Assembly: GCF_024138145.1 (NCBI RefSeq)
Contig: NZ_CP099997.1
Location: 496,001-560,000 of the forward strand
DNA length: 64,000 bases
Direction of reading: 5' to 3'
Source: Natronosalvus halobius
GTDB lineage: Archaea > Halobacteriota > Halobacteria > Halobacteriales > Natrialbaceae
Part shown: positions 1-9,169 of the stretch, piece after piece
Numbering within the stretch: position 1 is the stretch's first letter
How the letters are laid out: each line of letters begins with the position of its first letter
The notes under the pieces: generated by a model
Seen by the model: only the letters and a program-made list of their open reading frames with translations
What the model was told of the DNA's origin: nothing
Database searches by the model: none
Position numbers and translations under genes: made by a program

Positions 1-632
1 AATTCACCAACGACGACGGTGAGCTGGTCGGGTTCGACATCGACCTCGCCGAGGAAACCATCGACCGGGCCGGCTACGAGGTCGGTGACTGGACCGAAAT
101 CGAGTTCGAGTCCCTGATCCCGGAACTCACCGAGGAGAACATCGACCTCGCGGCCGCGGGAATGACGATCACCGAGGAGCGCCAGGAGACCATCGCGTTC
201 TCCGAACCCTACTACGAATCCGACCAGGCCGTCCTCGTCGCCAGCGACGGCGACCTGGATCCGGGATCGGTCGAGGACCTCGAGGGAGCCGTCGTCGGCG
301 CCCAGACCGGCACGACAGGCGAAGGAGAAGTCGAGACACTCGTCGAGGACGGAATCGTCGCCGAGGACGACACCCGCCAGTATCAGAACTACCCGATGGC
401 CGTCCAGGACCTCGAAAACGGCAACGTCGACGCGATCATCATCGACATTCCCGTCGCCCAGAACTTCGAGTCCGGGCGAGACGTCGAGGTCGCCTTCGAG
501 ATCGAAACCGGCGAGGTGTTCGGCTTCGGTATGCGCCAGGACGACGATCGCATCGGAGACATCAACGACGCCCTCGCCGAGATTCGTGACGACGGCACCT
601 ACGAGGACCTCATCGAAACCTGGTTCGAGTAA
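1..632 (+). CDS. Polar amino-acid ABC transporter substrate-binding protein (5' end outside window)
   Basis: The frame is open from base 3, so the signal peptide and N-terminus lie outside the window; about 209 residues remain. It starts in a type II periplasmic-binding-protein fold of the SBP_bac_3 class: a GFDIDLAEE segment, then AAAGMTITEER around the usual ligand-contact region, then a hinge with GAQTGTTGE and a second lobe ending in YEDLIETWF. Family knowledge says such proteins bind glutamate, glutamine, arginine or similar outside the cell and deliver them to the permease. It lies 6 bases ahead of a matching permease and heads the transporter operon. The exact substrate cannot be read from the sequence. 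Confidence 0.93.
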   Translation, partial: FTNDDGELVGFDIDLAEETIDRAGYEVGDWTEIEFESLIPELTEENIDLAAAGMTITEERQETIAFSEPYYESDQAVLVASDGDLDPGSVEDLEGAVVGAQTGTTGEGEVETLVEDGIVAEDDTRQYQNYPMAVQDLENGNVDAIIIDIPVAQNFESGRDVEVAFEIETGEVFGFGMRQDDDRIGDINDALAEIRDDGTYEDLIETWFE

Positions 633-638
633 CGAATC

Positions 639-1355
639 ATGGACGCCGCCGTCTTGCAGGCGAGCGACTGGCAGTTCGTCGCCTCGAACTGGGAGTTCTT
701 ACTGAAGGGGACGATCGTCACCATCTTACTCACGATCGCGAGCCTCTCGCTCGGATTCCTGTCGGGATTCCCGGCGGGCGCCGTCGAGGTGTACGGTTCG
801 GGCTGGCTCCGGGAGGCGGTGAGCACCGTCGGCGTCGTCCTCCGCGGGACGCCTATCGTCGTGTTGATCGTCCTGTTTTACTACGGGTTGCCACTCCCCC
901 GACTCGGATCGGTTCCGGTACTCGACATCAGGCTCGATAGATTTATCGCCGCGACGGTCGCGCTGGGTCTTCGAAGCGGCGCTTACCAGGCGCAGGTGTT
1001 CAGAGGGGCGATTCAGTCGATCGATGAGGGTCAAATGGAAGCCGCGCGATCGGTCGGGATGACGAAATTGGGGGCGATTCGACACGTGATCTTCCCGCAG
1101 GCGATTCGCCGCTCGATCCCCGGCTTCCAGAACGAGTTCACGATCGTCCTCAAGGACACGAGCATCGCCTTCGCCATCGGGCTGGCGGAGTTGCTCTACC
1201 AGGCGGATCAACTCTACCTCCGGCCCGGACGCGACACGGCCGTCATGGAGGTCATCATCACCATCAGTGCGATTTACTTCGTGTTGACGTTCGTGACGAA
1301 CCGCTCGCTCGACCGCTTACACGACCACTACGCGATCCCCGGAGGAAACGACTGA
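639..1355 (+). CDS. Amino-acid ABC transporter permease (HisM/GlnP class)
   Basis: This 238-residue inner-membrane subunit has about five hydrophobic helices. The cytoplasmic EAA loop is visible as MEAARSVGMT followed by HVIFPQA and R-S-I-P-G around residues 130-155; it docks on the ATPase. The early LRGTPIVVLIVLFYYGLP segment is typical of polar amino-acid permeases. It starts 6 bases after the binding protein and ends 6 bases before the ATPase gene, so the four genes are very probably one transcript. It likely pairs with the second permease three genes along to form the membrane heterodimer. Confidence 0.93.
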   Translation: MDAAVLQASDWQFVASNWEFLLKGTIVTILLTIASLSLGFLSGFPAGAVEVYGSGWLREAVSTVGVVLRGTPIVVLIVLFYYGLPLPRLGSVPVLDIRLDRFIAATVALGLRSGAYQAQVFRGAIQSIDEGQMEAARSVGMTKLGAIRHVIFPQAIRRSIPGFQNEFTIVLKDTSIAFAIGLAELLYQADQLYLRPGRDTAVMEVIITISAIYFVLTFVTNRSLDRLHDHYAIPGGND

Positions 1356-1361
1356 GCCTAT

Positions 1362-2093
1362 ATGAGTCTGTTACGCGTCGACCACGTCGACAAATCCTAC
1401 GGCGACGAGGAGGTACTGCACGACGTCAGCTTCGAGATGGAATCCCAGGACGTCGAAGTGATCGTTGGCCCCAGCGGGTCGGGGAAGTCGACCATGCTCC
1501 GGTGTGTCAACCGACTCACTGAGATCGACGACGGCGCCATCTACCTCGATGACGTCGAGATCCACGATATCGACGAAAACGACCTTCGGCGGCGCGTCGG
1601 CATGGTCTTCCAGGACTTCAGCCTCTTCGCCCATCGGACGGCGCGAGGCAACATCACCCTCGGTCTCGAGGAGGTCCTCGGCCTCTCGAGGGAGGAAGCC
1701 GATGCCAGAGCCGTGGACTACCTCGAGCGCGTTGGACTCGAGACCCAGGCCGACTCCTATCCCGCCGAGCTTTCGGGTGGCCAGCAACAGCGCGTCGGCA
1801 TCGCTCGCGCGCTCGCGATGGACCCTGAACTCATCCTCTTCGACGAACCAACCAGCGCGCTCGACCCCGAACTCATCGGCGAGGTGCTCGCGGTCATGAA
1901 AGACCTCGCCGACGAGGGGATGACCATGCTCTGTGTCACCCACGAGATGGGCTTCGCCCGCTCGGCCGCCACGACGCTGACGTTCCTGGACGAGGGCCGG
2001 ATCGTCGAACGTGGCCCACCCGAGGCGCTGTTCGACGATCCGAAACACGACCGCACCGCCGCCTTCCTCGGCGACCTCACCGTCCACCGATGA
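1362..2093 (+). CDS. Amino-acid ABC transporter ATP-binding protein (GlnQ class)
   Basis: The 243-residue ATPase has every ABC signature. Walker A is GPSGSGKST at residues 36-44, the Q-loop is VFQDF, the signature is LSGGQQQR, Walker B is LILFDEP with the D-loop SALD, and the switch histidine is in VTHE. The length and the SGGQQQR-rich core match the HisP/GlnQ group that energises polar amino-acid uptake. Its stop overlaps the start of the next permease by 4 bases (ATGA), which points to translational coupling. Confidence 0.95.
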   Translation: MSLLRVDHVDKSYGDEEVLHDVSFEMESQDVEVIVGPSGSGKSTMLRCVNRLTEIDDGAIYLDDVEIHDIDENDLRRRVGMVFQDFSLFAHRTARGNITLGLEEVLGLSREEADARAVDYLERVGLETQADSYPAELSGGQQQRVGIARALAMDPELILFDEPTSALDPELIGEVLAVMKDLADEGMTMLCVTHEMGFARSAATTLTFLDEGRIVERGPPEALFDDPKHDRTAAFLGDLTVHR

Positions 2094-3037
2094 CGGCGTT
2101 CGAGGAGGCTCGCGGCTCGGCGGTCGACACCCTTCCCGGTCGGCGACGGCTCGTCATCGGCGCCATCGGGGTCGTCTTCTGGACGTGGTTGCTCGCCCGC
2201 TGGGCCTACCACAACGCGTGGCTCGACAGCCTGTTCACCGCAGTCGGGTTTCCAGACCTGATCCGTTCGGAGATGGGAGTCAGCCAGCGCGAGCCCTGGC
2301 TCCCCGTCGAGCCGTTCGAATCGTTCGACCTCGTGAGCCTGGCGATCGAGTCGGCGCCGTCGCTGGCGGCGGGCGCGTTCATCACCGTCTACCTGACGGT
2401 CCTCTCGATGCTCTTCGGGCTGGTGATCGCCGTCCCCCTCGCGGTCGCGCGAACGTACGGCGGCCCGATCCTCAGTCGGATCTCGCTGGCTTACACCGAA
2501 CTCATCCGCGGGACGCCCCTGCTCGCCCAGCTCTTCTTCCTCTACTTCGGGTTGCCACTGGCGGGCATTTTCGACTCGCTCGGCTTCGTCGGCCAGGGTG
2601 GGATTCCACGGGCCGCCATCTTCGTCGCCATCGTCGGCTTCACGATCAACTCCTCGGCCTACCAGGCCGAGTACATCCGGGCGGCCCTGCAATCGGTCGA
2701 CCCCGGACAGCTCACGGCAGCCAGAGCCGTCGGCCTCTCCAGGACGCAGGGCATCCGTCACGTCGTCCTCCCGCAGGGGCTCCGGTTTGCGATTCCCGGC
2801 TGGACAAACGAATTCATCTACCTCATCAAGTACTCCTCGCTGGCGGCGTTCATTACCGTCCCCGAACTGTTCCGGCGAGGCAGGAACATCGGCTCTGATA
2901 CGTTCGAGTTCACCAACATCTACATCATCGTCGCGCTATTTTACCTCGCGCTGGTGCTCACGACGTCGCTCGCGATGGCTCGCCTGGAGCGATCAGTTGC
3001 GATTCCAGGACTGGGGACGGTGTCCGAACGGAACTGA
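2090..3037 (+). CDS. Second amino-acid ABC transporter permease
   Basis: The protein has 315 residues, longer than the first permease because of an extra N-terminal helix (about residues 20-40) and a roughly 60-residue loop before the conserved core. The core carries [20 protein letters not shown] and an EAA loop ([16 protein letters not shown]). It overlaps the ATPase gene by ATGA and is the last gene of the operon. A heterodimeric permease made of this protein and the 639-1355 product is the simplest reading. Confidence 0.92.
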   Translation: MTAFEEARGSAVDTLPGRRRLVIGAIGVVFWTWLLARWAYHNAWLDSLFTAVGFPDLIRSEMGVSQREPWLPVEPFESFDLVSLAIESAPSLAAGAFITVYLTVLSMLFGLVIAVPLAVARTYGGPILSRISLAYTELIRGTPLLAQLFFLYFGLPLAGIFDSLGFVGQGGIPRAAIFVAIVGFTINSSAYQAEYIRAALQSVDPGQLTAARAVGLSRTQGIRHVVLPQGLRFAIPGWTNEFIYLIKYSSLAAFITVPELFRRGRNIGSDTFEFTNIYIIVALFYLALVLTTSLAMARLERSVAIPGLGTVSERN

Positions 3038-3171
3038 TGGCAAACGAGAACTGATTTTTGGGTGGCGGACGTAGGCTCGAGCGGCCGATGACGACGTACT
3101 CGCTCCGAACCGGACTCGGCACCCGGTGGCGACGAGCCCTATGAGTGCCGAGGCCCATCTGCTCCCGATAC

Positions 3172-3705
3172 TCAGCCGTATCGATCGCGGTGAGACGCTT
3201 TGAGCCGCTGGTACTCGCTGTCGTCCGTGACCAACTTGAGCCACGTCTCGTAGACTAACGCGGCTTCGCGCTTGTCGGAGTCAGCCCAGTGGATCGGCTC
3301 GCGCTCGCTTCCGTCAACGTACTTTCGACCACCGGGGTACCTGGCGTACCGCATCGCTCGGGTGTACCCCATCTGGAGATACTTTCTCGCCATGTCCATT
3401 CCCACGACATCACCGTCGCGTCTGTACTCACGGAATCGCTCGTAGATGGCTTCCCCGCCTTCGTCGGCCGTCTCGCGGTCCGCATACCCCCACAGTGGCA
3501 AGAGCTCGGCCTTGTAAGGCTGGACCTTGAACACGCCTTCTTCGCCGCGGCCGATTTCATATCGCTCGGGCTGGGTCCGGTAGTCGACGTCGTTCGCCGC
3601 GTCGTCTCGCCGGTGTGGTGGCTCGCTACCGGCGTGGGTGTCGCGTGCGTTGTCGGCCACGAGAGCACGTTCGCCCGGACGGCCCTTCCCAGTGTCGGCA
3701 GTCAC
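3172..3705 (-). CDS. DUF4385 family protein
   Basis: About 177 residues from a GTG start at 3705. The frame stays open upstream for another 144 codons, but that part is arginine-rich low-quality coding and looks like a shadow. The conserved block begins at VDYRTQPERYEIGRGEEGVF and continues with VQPYKAELLPLW, VGMDMARKYLQMGYTRAMRYA and a C-terminal YQRLKASHR, which I recognise as DUF4385. Members are widespread in bacteria and archaea and have no established function. It is convergent with the ABC operon and divergent from the exchanger gene at 4011. The start is uncertain; an internal GTG/TTG could also serve. Confidence 0.8.
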   Translation of the reverse strand: MTADTGKGRPGERALVADNARDTHAGSEPPHRRDDAANDVDYRTQPERYEIGRGEEGVFKVQPYKAELLPLWGYADRETADEGGEAIYERFREYRRDGDVVGMDMARKYLQMGYTRAMRYARYPGGRKYVDGSEREPIHWADSDKREAALVYETWLKLVTDDSEYQRLKASHRDRYG

Positions 3706-4010
3706 TCGCAGGTCGTGAGCCGGCACGGAGTCGGTCGTTGTTACGTTCGTCTCGAACGGGTAGATGGCCGTGCTTCGGCGAGTGTTTCTCGAGTTCGGTC
3801 CGCGCCTCCTCGGGTTCCGAATGGACACTGAGAGACCTGTCGTTTGACGGCTCGGAAACGGTATCGACGAATGCAGTGAATTAGGACCGACGCCGCGAGA
3901 CAGACTGCACGCAGGAGCAGGCACCAGCACCATTTCGATACGACCGATAGAAGCCATGACGAGTACCGATACGCGATTCCAGATACTCGTGGGCAGCGTA
4001 TCCAGACCAC
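3706..4010. other. Intergenic stretch between divergent genes
   Basis: These 305 bases separate the DUF4385 gene from the exchanger gene and should hold both promoters. I see no convincing coding frame: the open frames covering it are arginine/serine-rich shadows. No clear repeat or strong TATA box stands out. Confidence 0.4.
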
Positions 4011-5384
4011 ATGAATCGACGAGTCCTCCTCGCCCTGTCGGCTGCGTTCGCACTGACGCTCCCCTGGGTGGTGGTGGGCGGGGCAACGACCATCTTGCCC
4101 TGGCTGACGTCCCAGGTGGGACTCGGGTACCAGGCACCCTCCGTCCTTGCTACGCTCTCGACACTCGAAACCGTGTTCGTGACGGGACTCGCCGTCCTCG
4201 GCTCGGCGTTCCTCCTCGCTTGGGCAGCCGAAACCGCCGAGAAGGACGTCCCGCAGGCGTTCGCGATTGCGGTCCTCGCCGTCCTGGCGGTGGCGCCCGA
4301 GTACGCCGTCGACGCGCTCTACGCGTGGAACGCGGGAACCCCGCGGGGCGCCGAAGCCGGGAATCTCGCCGTCGCCAACATGACCGGCGCGAACCGCATC
4401 CTCATCGGCCTCGGCTGGGCCGGCGTCGCGCTCTTTACGATCTATCGGGCGGGGGCGTCCGTCGATCCAGCGGTGCGAAACCGACGTGGCATCCTCTCCG
4501 ATTCGGTCGTTCTCGACCGCGAGATCGGCCTCGAGGTCGTCTTCCTCCTGCTGGCCACCCTGTGGGCATTCCTCGTGCCGCTAAACGGCGGTATCGATAT
4601 TCTGGACATGGTTGTCCTGGTCGGTCTGTACGCCTGTTACATCGCGGTAATCATCCGCGGCGATGTCGAACCCGACATGGACCACGTCGGCGTTCCGGCA
4701 TACCTCCAGCACCTCCCGAAGCGGCTCCGGATAGCTACCGTGTTTGGGCTGTTCGTGTACTCCGGGACGATGATCTTCACGGCTGTCGAACCCTTCGCTC
4801 ACGGCCTCGAGTTCCTGGGCGAGGGAATCGGTATCCCCTCGTTCTTCATGATCCAGTGGATCGCCCCGCTGGCTTCGGAGGCACCGGAGCTCATCGTCGT
4901 CGTTTACCTGGTGAACAAGGCGCGCTCGACGGCGGGGTTCAACGCGCTCATCTCCTCGAAGCTCAACCAGTGGACGCTGCTCATTGGGACGCTCGTGGTC
5001 GTCCACTCGATCGCGCTGGGGCACTACGGCGTGCTCGCATTTGACTTCAAGCAGGAGGCCGAAATCTGGCTCACCGCCGCCCAGTCGTTCTTCGCCGTCT
5101 CGCTGCTAATCCGGTTCGAAATCTCCGTGACGGAGGCGCTGACGCTGCTCGTGTTGTTTCTCTCGCAGGTACTGCTCGAGTTTATCATCATCCGGGATTT
5201 CGTGACGCTCCCCGTCTCGAGTACCGAACTCCTGCTGGCGTACACCATCGTCTACGTCGTTCTCGGGGTGACGTTGTTCGTCCAGCGCCGTCGAGAATTT
5301 TGGCTCCTCCTCCGTCGGACTGCGGGCACGATCGGCGACGCGATGTCCCCCGGTGACGGCCGCGCTCACCGCGCCGACGACTGA
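4011..5384 (+). CDS. Sodium/calcium exchanger-like membrane protein (CaCA superfamily)
   Basis: A 457-residue protein with about eleven hydrophobic segments and two alpha-repeat-like blocks. The first is around residues 98-130, with APEYAVDALYAW and NLAVANMTGANRILIGLGW. The second is around residues 285-335, with QWIAPLASEAPELIVVVYLV and NALISSKLNQWTLLIGT. The pseudo-symmetric P-E motifs followed by N-rich helices are the ion-binding signature of CaCA antiporters. It is longer than the compact prokaryotic exchanger encoded at 41.5-42.5 kb and diverges from it, so ion specificity is not certain. Confidence 0.85.
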   Translation: MNRRVLLALSAAFALTLPWVVVGGATTILPWLTSQVGLGYQAPSVLATLSTLETVFVTGLAVLGSAFLLAWAAETAEKDVPQAFAIAVLAVLAVAPEYAVDALYAWNAGTPRGAEAGNLAVANMTGANRILIGLGWAGVALFTIYRAGASVDPAVRNRRGILSDSVVLDREIGLEVVFLLLATLWAFLVPLNGGIDILDMVVLVGLYACYIAVIIRGDVEPDMDHVGVPAYLQHLPKRLRIATVFGLFVYSGTMIFTAVEPFAHGLEFLGEGIGIPSFFMIQWIAPLASEAPELIVVVYLVNKARSTAGFNALISSKLNQWTLLIGTLVVVHSIALGHYGVLAFDFKQEAEIWLTAAQSFFAVSLLIRFEISVTEALTLLVLFLSQVLLEFIIIRDFVTLPVSSTELLLAYTIVYVVLGVTLFVQRRREFWLLLRRTAGTIGDAMSPGDGRAHRADD

Positions 5385-5438
5385 TCTTGATCTCGTCGCT
5401 CGAAGAACTGTACGGCATTCACTCGTCCTCACGAGTTG

Positions 5439-5506
5439 GGAGACGTCACGTGCCTGGAGACGTCACGAATCTGGAGACATTACGACCCGGGAGGCGTCAC
5501 GAGCCT
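5439..5506. repeat. Degenerate 17-bp tandem repeat, four units
   Basis: Four consecutive 17-base units start at 5439, 5456, 5473 and 5490. All fit GGAGRCRTYACGnnnCB; the first two differ at only three bases (GGAGACGTCACG is shared). A partial fifth unit (GGAAACGCC) follows. The array lies in the 298-base gap between the exchanger gene and the convergent Nudix gene, so it is not in a promoter of either gene. No ORF explains it. Confidence 0.75.
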
Positions 5507-5682
5507 GGAAACGCCGCCGCGCACTGGCTTTCAATAGCCTGTGCCTCGAGTCCCGGTGTGAGCTTTTCGATCGCCCCGGAACCGGCCTTCGATCCTGGAG
5601 AACGGTCGACATCCCCGTTCCGGTCGCCAGCCGCCGTTCGCGAGAATCGCGTCATTCAGGACCCCCAGAAAGCCCACCGTGG

Positions 5683-6150
5683 TCAGTCGGCAGCGGTACC
5701 GACGGCGGTCAGCTGGTCCGGGGCCCCCTCGAGTAAGTAGAGGTAGTCGTCCAGGTCGAGCGCGAACGAGTGTGGCTCTCGGAGGTCGATCCAGGAGTAC
5801 TCGAACTCGACGCCGACCTCTTCGCCCTCGCCGGTGACGACGTGGGTGAATTCGTCGGGGGCGTCGTGGACCGTCGCGTGGAAGAAGTGTCTGACGTAGT
5901 ACTTCGGCGGGGACTCGTACCGGTTCCAGACGTCGCTGGCGACGTGGCTGGTCGAGCTAACCGCGCTGAGGCCGCTCTCCTCTACGATTTCGCGAAAGAC
6001 GGCCGCTCGAGGTGACTCGCCGGGTTCGATCGTCCCCTTCGGAATCTGCAGTCCGTCGTGCTCGGGGCTCTCGAACGCCAGTAGCTCCGCTTCGTCTCGA
6101 GTGATGTACGCACACGATTTGTGAACGTACGTCGGTGATCGAGTGCCCAT
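5683..6150 (-). CDS. Nudix hydrolase
   Basis: The protein has 155 residues. A perfect Nudix box (G-x5-E-x7-RE-U-x-EE-x-G-U) reads GTIEPGESPRAAVF then REIVEESGL at about residues 38-60, so Mg-dependent hydrolysis of a nucleoside-diphosphate-linked substrate is expected. The start at 6150 (MGTRSPTYV) is preferred over an in-frame ATG at 6195 because a TATA-like TTTTTATGTA lies about 26 bases upstream of 6150, which is the usual leaderless arrangement. The N-terminal lines (SCAYITRDEAELLAFES) fit a bis(5'-nucleosyl)-polyphosphatase-like member, but the substrate is not determined. Confidence 0.9.
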   Translation of the reverse strand: MGTRSPTYVHKSCAYITRDEAELLAFESPEHDGLQIPKGTIEPGESPRAAVFREIVEESGLSAVSSTSHVASDVWNRYESPPKYYVRHFFHATVHDAPDEFTHVVTGEGEEVGVEFEYSWIDLREPHSFALDLDDYLYLLEGAPDQLTAVGTAAD

Positions 6151-6170
6151 TCTATACCACTCAATCACGG

Positions 6171-6184
6171 TAATACATAAAAAG
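6171..6184 (-). promoter_or_regulatory. TATA/BRE promoter of the Nudix gene
   Basis: On the minus strand the bases read AACC-TTTTTATGTATT. The TATA centre is about 26 bases upstream of the ATG at 6150, so the transcript is probably leaderless. Confidence 0.6.
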
Positions 6185-6309
6185 GTTCCACCCAATGAGT
6201 ACTAGGATCATTAAAGGTCTCTTTCGGCCGGCGAGAGAGTCGAGATCGCCGTCCTCGAACGCGTCCTGAGTCGTCGGTGGAGGGATTGGTTCCGCTCGGT
6301 TCGTCCGGC

Positions 6310-6600
6310 TCACTCGACCCGCGGCGCAGTTTCGTCGGTCCGTCCTGGAAGCTCGAGTTCGATCTCGAGTTCCGGGTCGCCCACCCCGTCGAAGTCTATC
6401 TCCAGCTCGATCGGTTCGCCGAACGCGAAGGGGAGCTCCCACTCGTCGTCGCTGATCGTGAGTTCGTCACCCGCCTGGAGTTGTTCGCCCAGGGAGATGA
6501 GGAAGGCGCCGAGCTCGTTCGCGTCGAGACGGTACGCCTGTTCGAACGATCGACCGGTACGGATCACCGTTCGCTCGGAGTCGGGTTCGTCGGCCGTCAT
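6310..6600 (-). CDS. amphi-Trp domain-containing protein
   Basis: A 96-residue acidic protein. Residues 12-60 give the FEQAYRLDANELGAFLISLG helix, then EQLQAGDELTI, an EWELPF turn and the alternating hydrophobic/acidic strand PIELEIDFDG ... PELEIELEL. This helix plus amphipathic beta pattern is that of the short amphi-Trp family common in haloarchaea, often present in several copies per genome and of unknown function. It is monocistronic; the Nudix gene follows on the same strand after about 160 bases. Confidence 0.75.
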   Translation of the reverse strand: MTADEPDSERTVIRTGRSFEQAYRLDANELGAFLISLGEQLQAGDELTISDDEWELPFAFGEPIELEIDFDGVGDPELEIELELPGRTDETAPRVE

Positions 6601-6901
6601 GGTCGTATCCCCTTCGCGTCGAGTGCGGATAGGGGCGTCGCTCGAAGTCCGATAACGGACCGCAGTGGCCGATTATCGGTCGCGCGGAGGGACGCCGATC
6701 GACGGTGTCGATGTGGGATGTTCAGCACGCATCGAACCCGTATCGTATCGGGAGCGACGCGGAGGATACGCACCGAATCGGGAAACTGTCCACTACGGCA
6801 ATGCTGGAGTGAGTCCGGACGGCGAACTCGGGTTCGGGCCTCTTTTCGCTTCTTTCGCGAGCGTCCAGTAGATTCATCCGGTTTCCCTGTCAGGGACGCG
6901 T
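6601..6901. other. Intergenic stretch upstream of two divergent genes
   Basis: About 300 bases between the amphi-Trp gene (minus) and the DUF2085 gene (plus). Open frames here are arginine-rich shadows. I see no repeat or RNA gene; it presumably carries the two promoters. Confidence 0.4.
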
Positions 6902-7351
6902 ATGGGGATCGATCGGGCGGAACTCCGGAAAGGGTTAGCCGAAACTCGGCGGTTCTTGCTCGCCCACCACCTGCCTTCGGAACGACACCGGTGTTACTCG
7001 CCGGTCGTCTTCGGTCGCCAGGTGGACGTCTGTGCCCGATGCCTGGGCATCTACCCGAGCATCGTCGCCGGCATTCTCGCATATCTGTTCGCTCCGTTGC
7101 CGGCAAACCGGATACTTTTCGTAGCTATCCTGCCCGCACCCGCACTCCTCGACTGGTCGGTGACGACCTTTCGAGAGACCCGCGGGACGAACGCCTTTCG
7201 AACGCTGACCGGCGCGCTGCTCGGCTTTGGCTACGGACTGGGTCTCTCGCTCCTGATTTTCGAGTCGGTGCTGACGGTGCTTGTCATCGGTCTCGCCTAT
7301 GGGCTCCTCGCTGGCCTCTTGCTTTCGTACTCGCTTCGTCGGTCCGACTGA
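6902..7351 (+). CDS. DUF2085 family membrane protein
   Basis: A 149-residue protein with a cytoplasmic head followed by four hydrophobic helices (about residues 55-140). The head has the DUF2085 signature: HHLPSERHRCYSPVVFGRQV then DVCARCLGIYPS, i.e. conserved H, C and CARC residues that look like a metal or haem site. The domain is widespread in archaea and bacteria without known function. The next gene also encodes a cysteine-containing membrane protein. Confidence 0.85.
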   Translation: MGIDRAELRKGLAETRRFLLAHHLPSERHRCYSPVVFGRQVDVCARCLGIYPSIVAGILAYLFAPLPANRILFVAILPAPALLDWSVTTFRETRGTNAFRTLTGALLGFGYGLGLSLLIFESVLTVLVIGLAYGLLAGLLLSYSLRRSD

Positions 7352-7412
7352 ACAGCACCTCTTGCACCTGGTTATTTACCTCGAGCGTGAGAAGTTTCGC
7401 TGACACCTACCC

Positions 7413-7850
7413 ATGAAGCATTGCATCAACTGCGGCGACGAAATCGACGATCAGGCGTCGGTCTGTCCCAGCTGCGGCGTCAACCAGTCGATCTCGCTCG
7501 AAGGAGGCCACGGTGAACGTGGCGCGAACGAGAAGTACTGCGTCGACTGTGGCTCACTCATCACCAAGCAGGCGGAACTGTGTCCGGAGTGTGGCACTCG
7601 TCAGCCCGCTTCAAGCGGTGGATCGTCCAATTCGGACAAGATCGCTGCTGGCGTCCTGGCGCTGTTGCTCGGCGGAATCGGCGCCCACAAGTTTTACCAG
7701 GGGAACATGAAACTCGGCGTATTGTACCTGTGTTTCTTCTGGACAGGGATCCCACCGATTCTCGGATTGATCGAGGGCATTCTCATGCTGATAGCCGACG
7801 ACGCCGAGTACGAGGAGAAGTGGGCCGACGGCAGTCTGCTGGGTCGATAA
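7413..7850 (+). CDS. Double zinc-ribbon TM2 domain membrane protein
   Basis: A 145-residue protein. It starts with two zinc ribbons: CINCGDEI...CPSCG at residues 4-22 and CVDCGSLI...CPECG at residues 44-62. A serine/glycine linker follows, then a TM2 domain: KIAAGVLALLLGGIGAHKFY, GNMKLGVLYL and PPILGLIEGILML, with the conserved HKFYLG-like turn (HKFYQGN). The C-terminal YEEKWADG is cytoplasmic. TM2 proteins with zinc ribbons are common small archaeal membrane proteins without a defined activity. Confidence 0.88.
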   Translation: MKHCINCGDEIDDQASVCPSCGVNQSISLEGGHGERGANEKYCVDCGSLITKQAELCPECGTRQPASSGGSSNSDKIAAGVLALLLGGIGAHKFYQGNMKLGVLYLCFFWTGIPPILGLIEGILMLIADDAEYEEKWADGSLLGR

Positions 7851-7942
7851 CGGGTCCAGTCGTCGTTCGTTCTCTGATTGCGTTCGCGTCTCGAGGTGCT
7901 GACCCCGCCTTCGTTCATTATCCTCGTCGGTGTAGACGTCGT

Positions 7943-8671
7943 ATGTCACCCTCGAGCGACGACGCGACCGACACCGGCGATACCCAGGAACGAGACGACG
8001 ACGCGGCGATCGGAAGCGACCTCCAACGGGATCGGACGACCATCAGTTCGGTGTTGGGGGACACCTATCGCGGGGAGGTCGCCAGGGAAACGACCTGGCG
8101 CTCACGCCTCGATCAGACGACGACCTGGAGCGTCACCATCATGGCGGCCATCCTGACCTGGGCGTTTTCGAGTACGGACAATCCACACTACATTATTTTG
8201 ATCGCGGGTCTGGTAGTCACGATGTTTTTGCTCATCGAAGCCAGACGCTACCGAGATTACGACGTATACCGCGCTCGCGTCCGCCTCATGCAACAGAACC
8301 TGCTAGCGGCGACGCTCGATCCCGACGCGCCCGTCGACAACCCTGACTGGCGTGTCGAGTTGAGCGACGATTATCGCCGGCCGACGGTGAAAGTGTCTAT
8401 GCTCGAGGCGCTCGCGAACCGACTTCGCCGAATCTACCTGGCGCTGTTCTCCGTGCTGGTGCTGGCGTGGGCCTTTCGGATCACGGCGTTCGTCCCGAGC
8501 GACGCCTGGCTCGAGTCGGCGTCGATCGCACTCGTCCCTGGCGAAGTGGTCGTCGCCGTCTGTGCCCTCTGGTACCTGGCCGCCGTCGCCATCGTCCTCT
8601 GGCCGCGCGAGCGGCAGGCGAAAGGGGAGTTTCGTGAGGGCGAGCACGGCGAGTGGAAGTCCGGACAGTAA
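7943..8671 (+). CDS. DUF2270 family membrane protein
   Basis: Start chosen at 7943 (MSPSSDDATD), giving 242 residues; the frame is open further upstream but that part overlaps the preceding gene and is a shadow. A disordered acidic N-terminus of about 35 residues is followed by LGDTYRGEVARETTWRSRLD, two hydrophobic helices at about 68-100, a conserved basic region (EARRYRDYDVYRARVRLMQQ) and two more helices near 165-230. This order is that of DUF2270, an uncharacterised membrane family found in haloarchaea and other prokaryotes. Confidence 0.82.
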   Translation: MSPSSDDATDTGDTQERDDDAAIGSDLQRDRTTISSVLGDTYRGEVARETTWRSRLDQTTTWSVTIMAAILTWAFSSTDNPHYIILIAGLVVTMFLLIEARRYRDYDVYRARVRLMQQNLLAATLDPDAPVDNPDWRVELSDDYRRPTVKVSMLEALANRLRRIYLALFSVLVLAWAFRITAFVPSDAWLESASIALVPGEVVVAVCALWYLAAVAIVLWPRERQAKGEFREGEHGEWKSGQ

Positions 8672-8713
8672 ACGGGGCTTTTCGGCTCCATCGCCGCCGG
8701 TTTCGGGCGGCGG

Positions 8714-9169
8714 TCACTCCCCCGTCTCGACTTCTTTCCGGCCGGTGACCCGGTCCGGAACAAGCCGAAAGTCGCGAAACGTCACGTCGTCGGGCGGTCG
8801 CTCGAAGATGTCGACGGCCGGAATCTGGACCGCCCACATCCCCTGGACCGCCGCCGATTCGTACGGCTCGTCCGAGATCTCCTCGAGCGATCCGGTCGCG
8901 ACGACGCTGTGCCAGCCGTCGTCGGTCTCCGCGTAGACGACGAACGAGACCGGTCGGTCGAGGACCGCCGCTTTGCCACCGCTGTGCCCTTCCGGGAACG
9001 ACAGCTGGAAGTAGAAGTGACCCTCGTCCGCGTAGTAGCCGTAGGAAACCGGAATCGAGAACGGCGGTTCCTCGGCGGTCGTTCCGAACGAAAGAACGCC
9101 GGTCCCGCCTCGGTCGAGAAACGAATCCAGGTCCTCGCCACCGAGTTGTACCCAGCGGAGCCCTTGCAT
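8714..9169 (-). CDS. Pyridoxamine 5'-phosphate oxidase-fold (flavin-binding) protein
   Basis: A 151-residue single split-barrel domain protein. Visible pieces are GTGVLSFGTTAEEPPFSIPV, SYGYYADEGHFYFQLSFPEG, KAAVLDRPVSFVVYAE and the late GSLEEI strand. This is the haloarchaeal PPOX-class protein group thought to bind FMN or F420; no substrate can be assigned. A relative is encoded at 21849-22310. Its stop faces that of the DUF2270 gene, 42 bases away. Confidence 0.85.
   Translation of the reverse strand: MQGLRWVQLGGEDLDSFLDRGGTGVLSFGTTAEEPPFSIPVSYGYYADEGHFYFQLSFPEGHSGGKAAVLDRPVSFVVYAETDDGWHSVVATGSLEEISDEPYESAAVQGMWAVQIPAVDIFERPPDDVTFRDFRLVPDRVTGRKEVETGE

Noticed and set aside
2011-2898. A 295-codon plus-strand frame
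   Set aside because: It overlaps the ATPase and second permease genes in another frame, is Arg/Pro-rich and lacks motifs: a shadow of GC-rich coding DNA.
3956-5044. A 362-codon plus-strand frame inside the exchanger gene
   Set aside because: It is an Arg/Gly-rich shadow of the 4011-5384 membrane protein, which has clear CaCA motifs.
5439-5506. CRISPR array
   Set aside because: The 17-base units are contiguous, with no unique spacers and no cas genes nearby.
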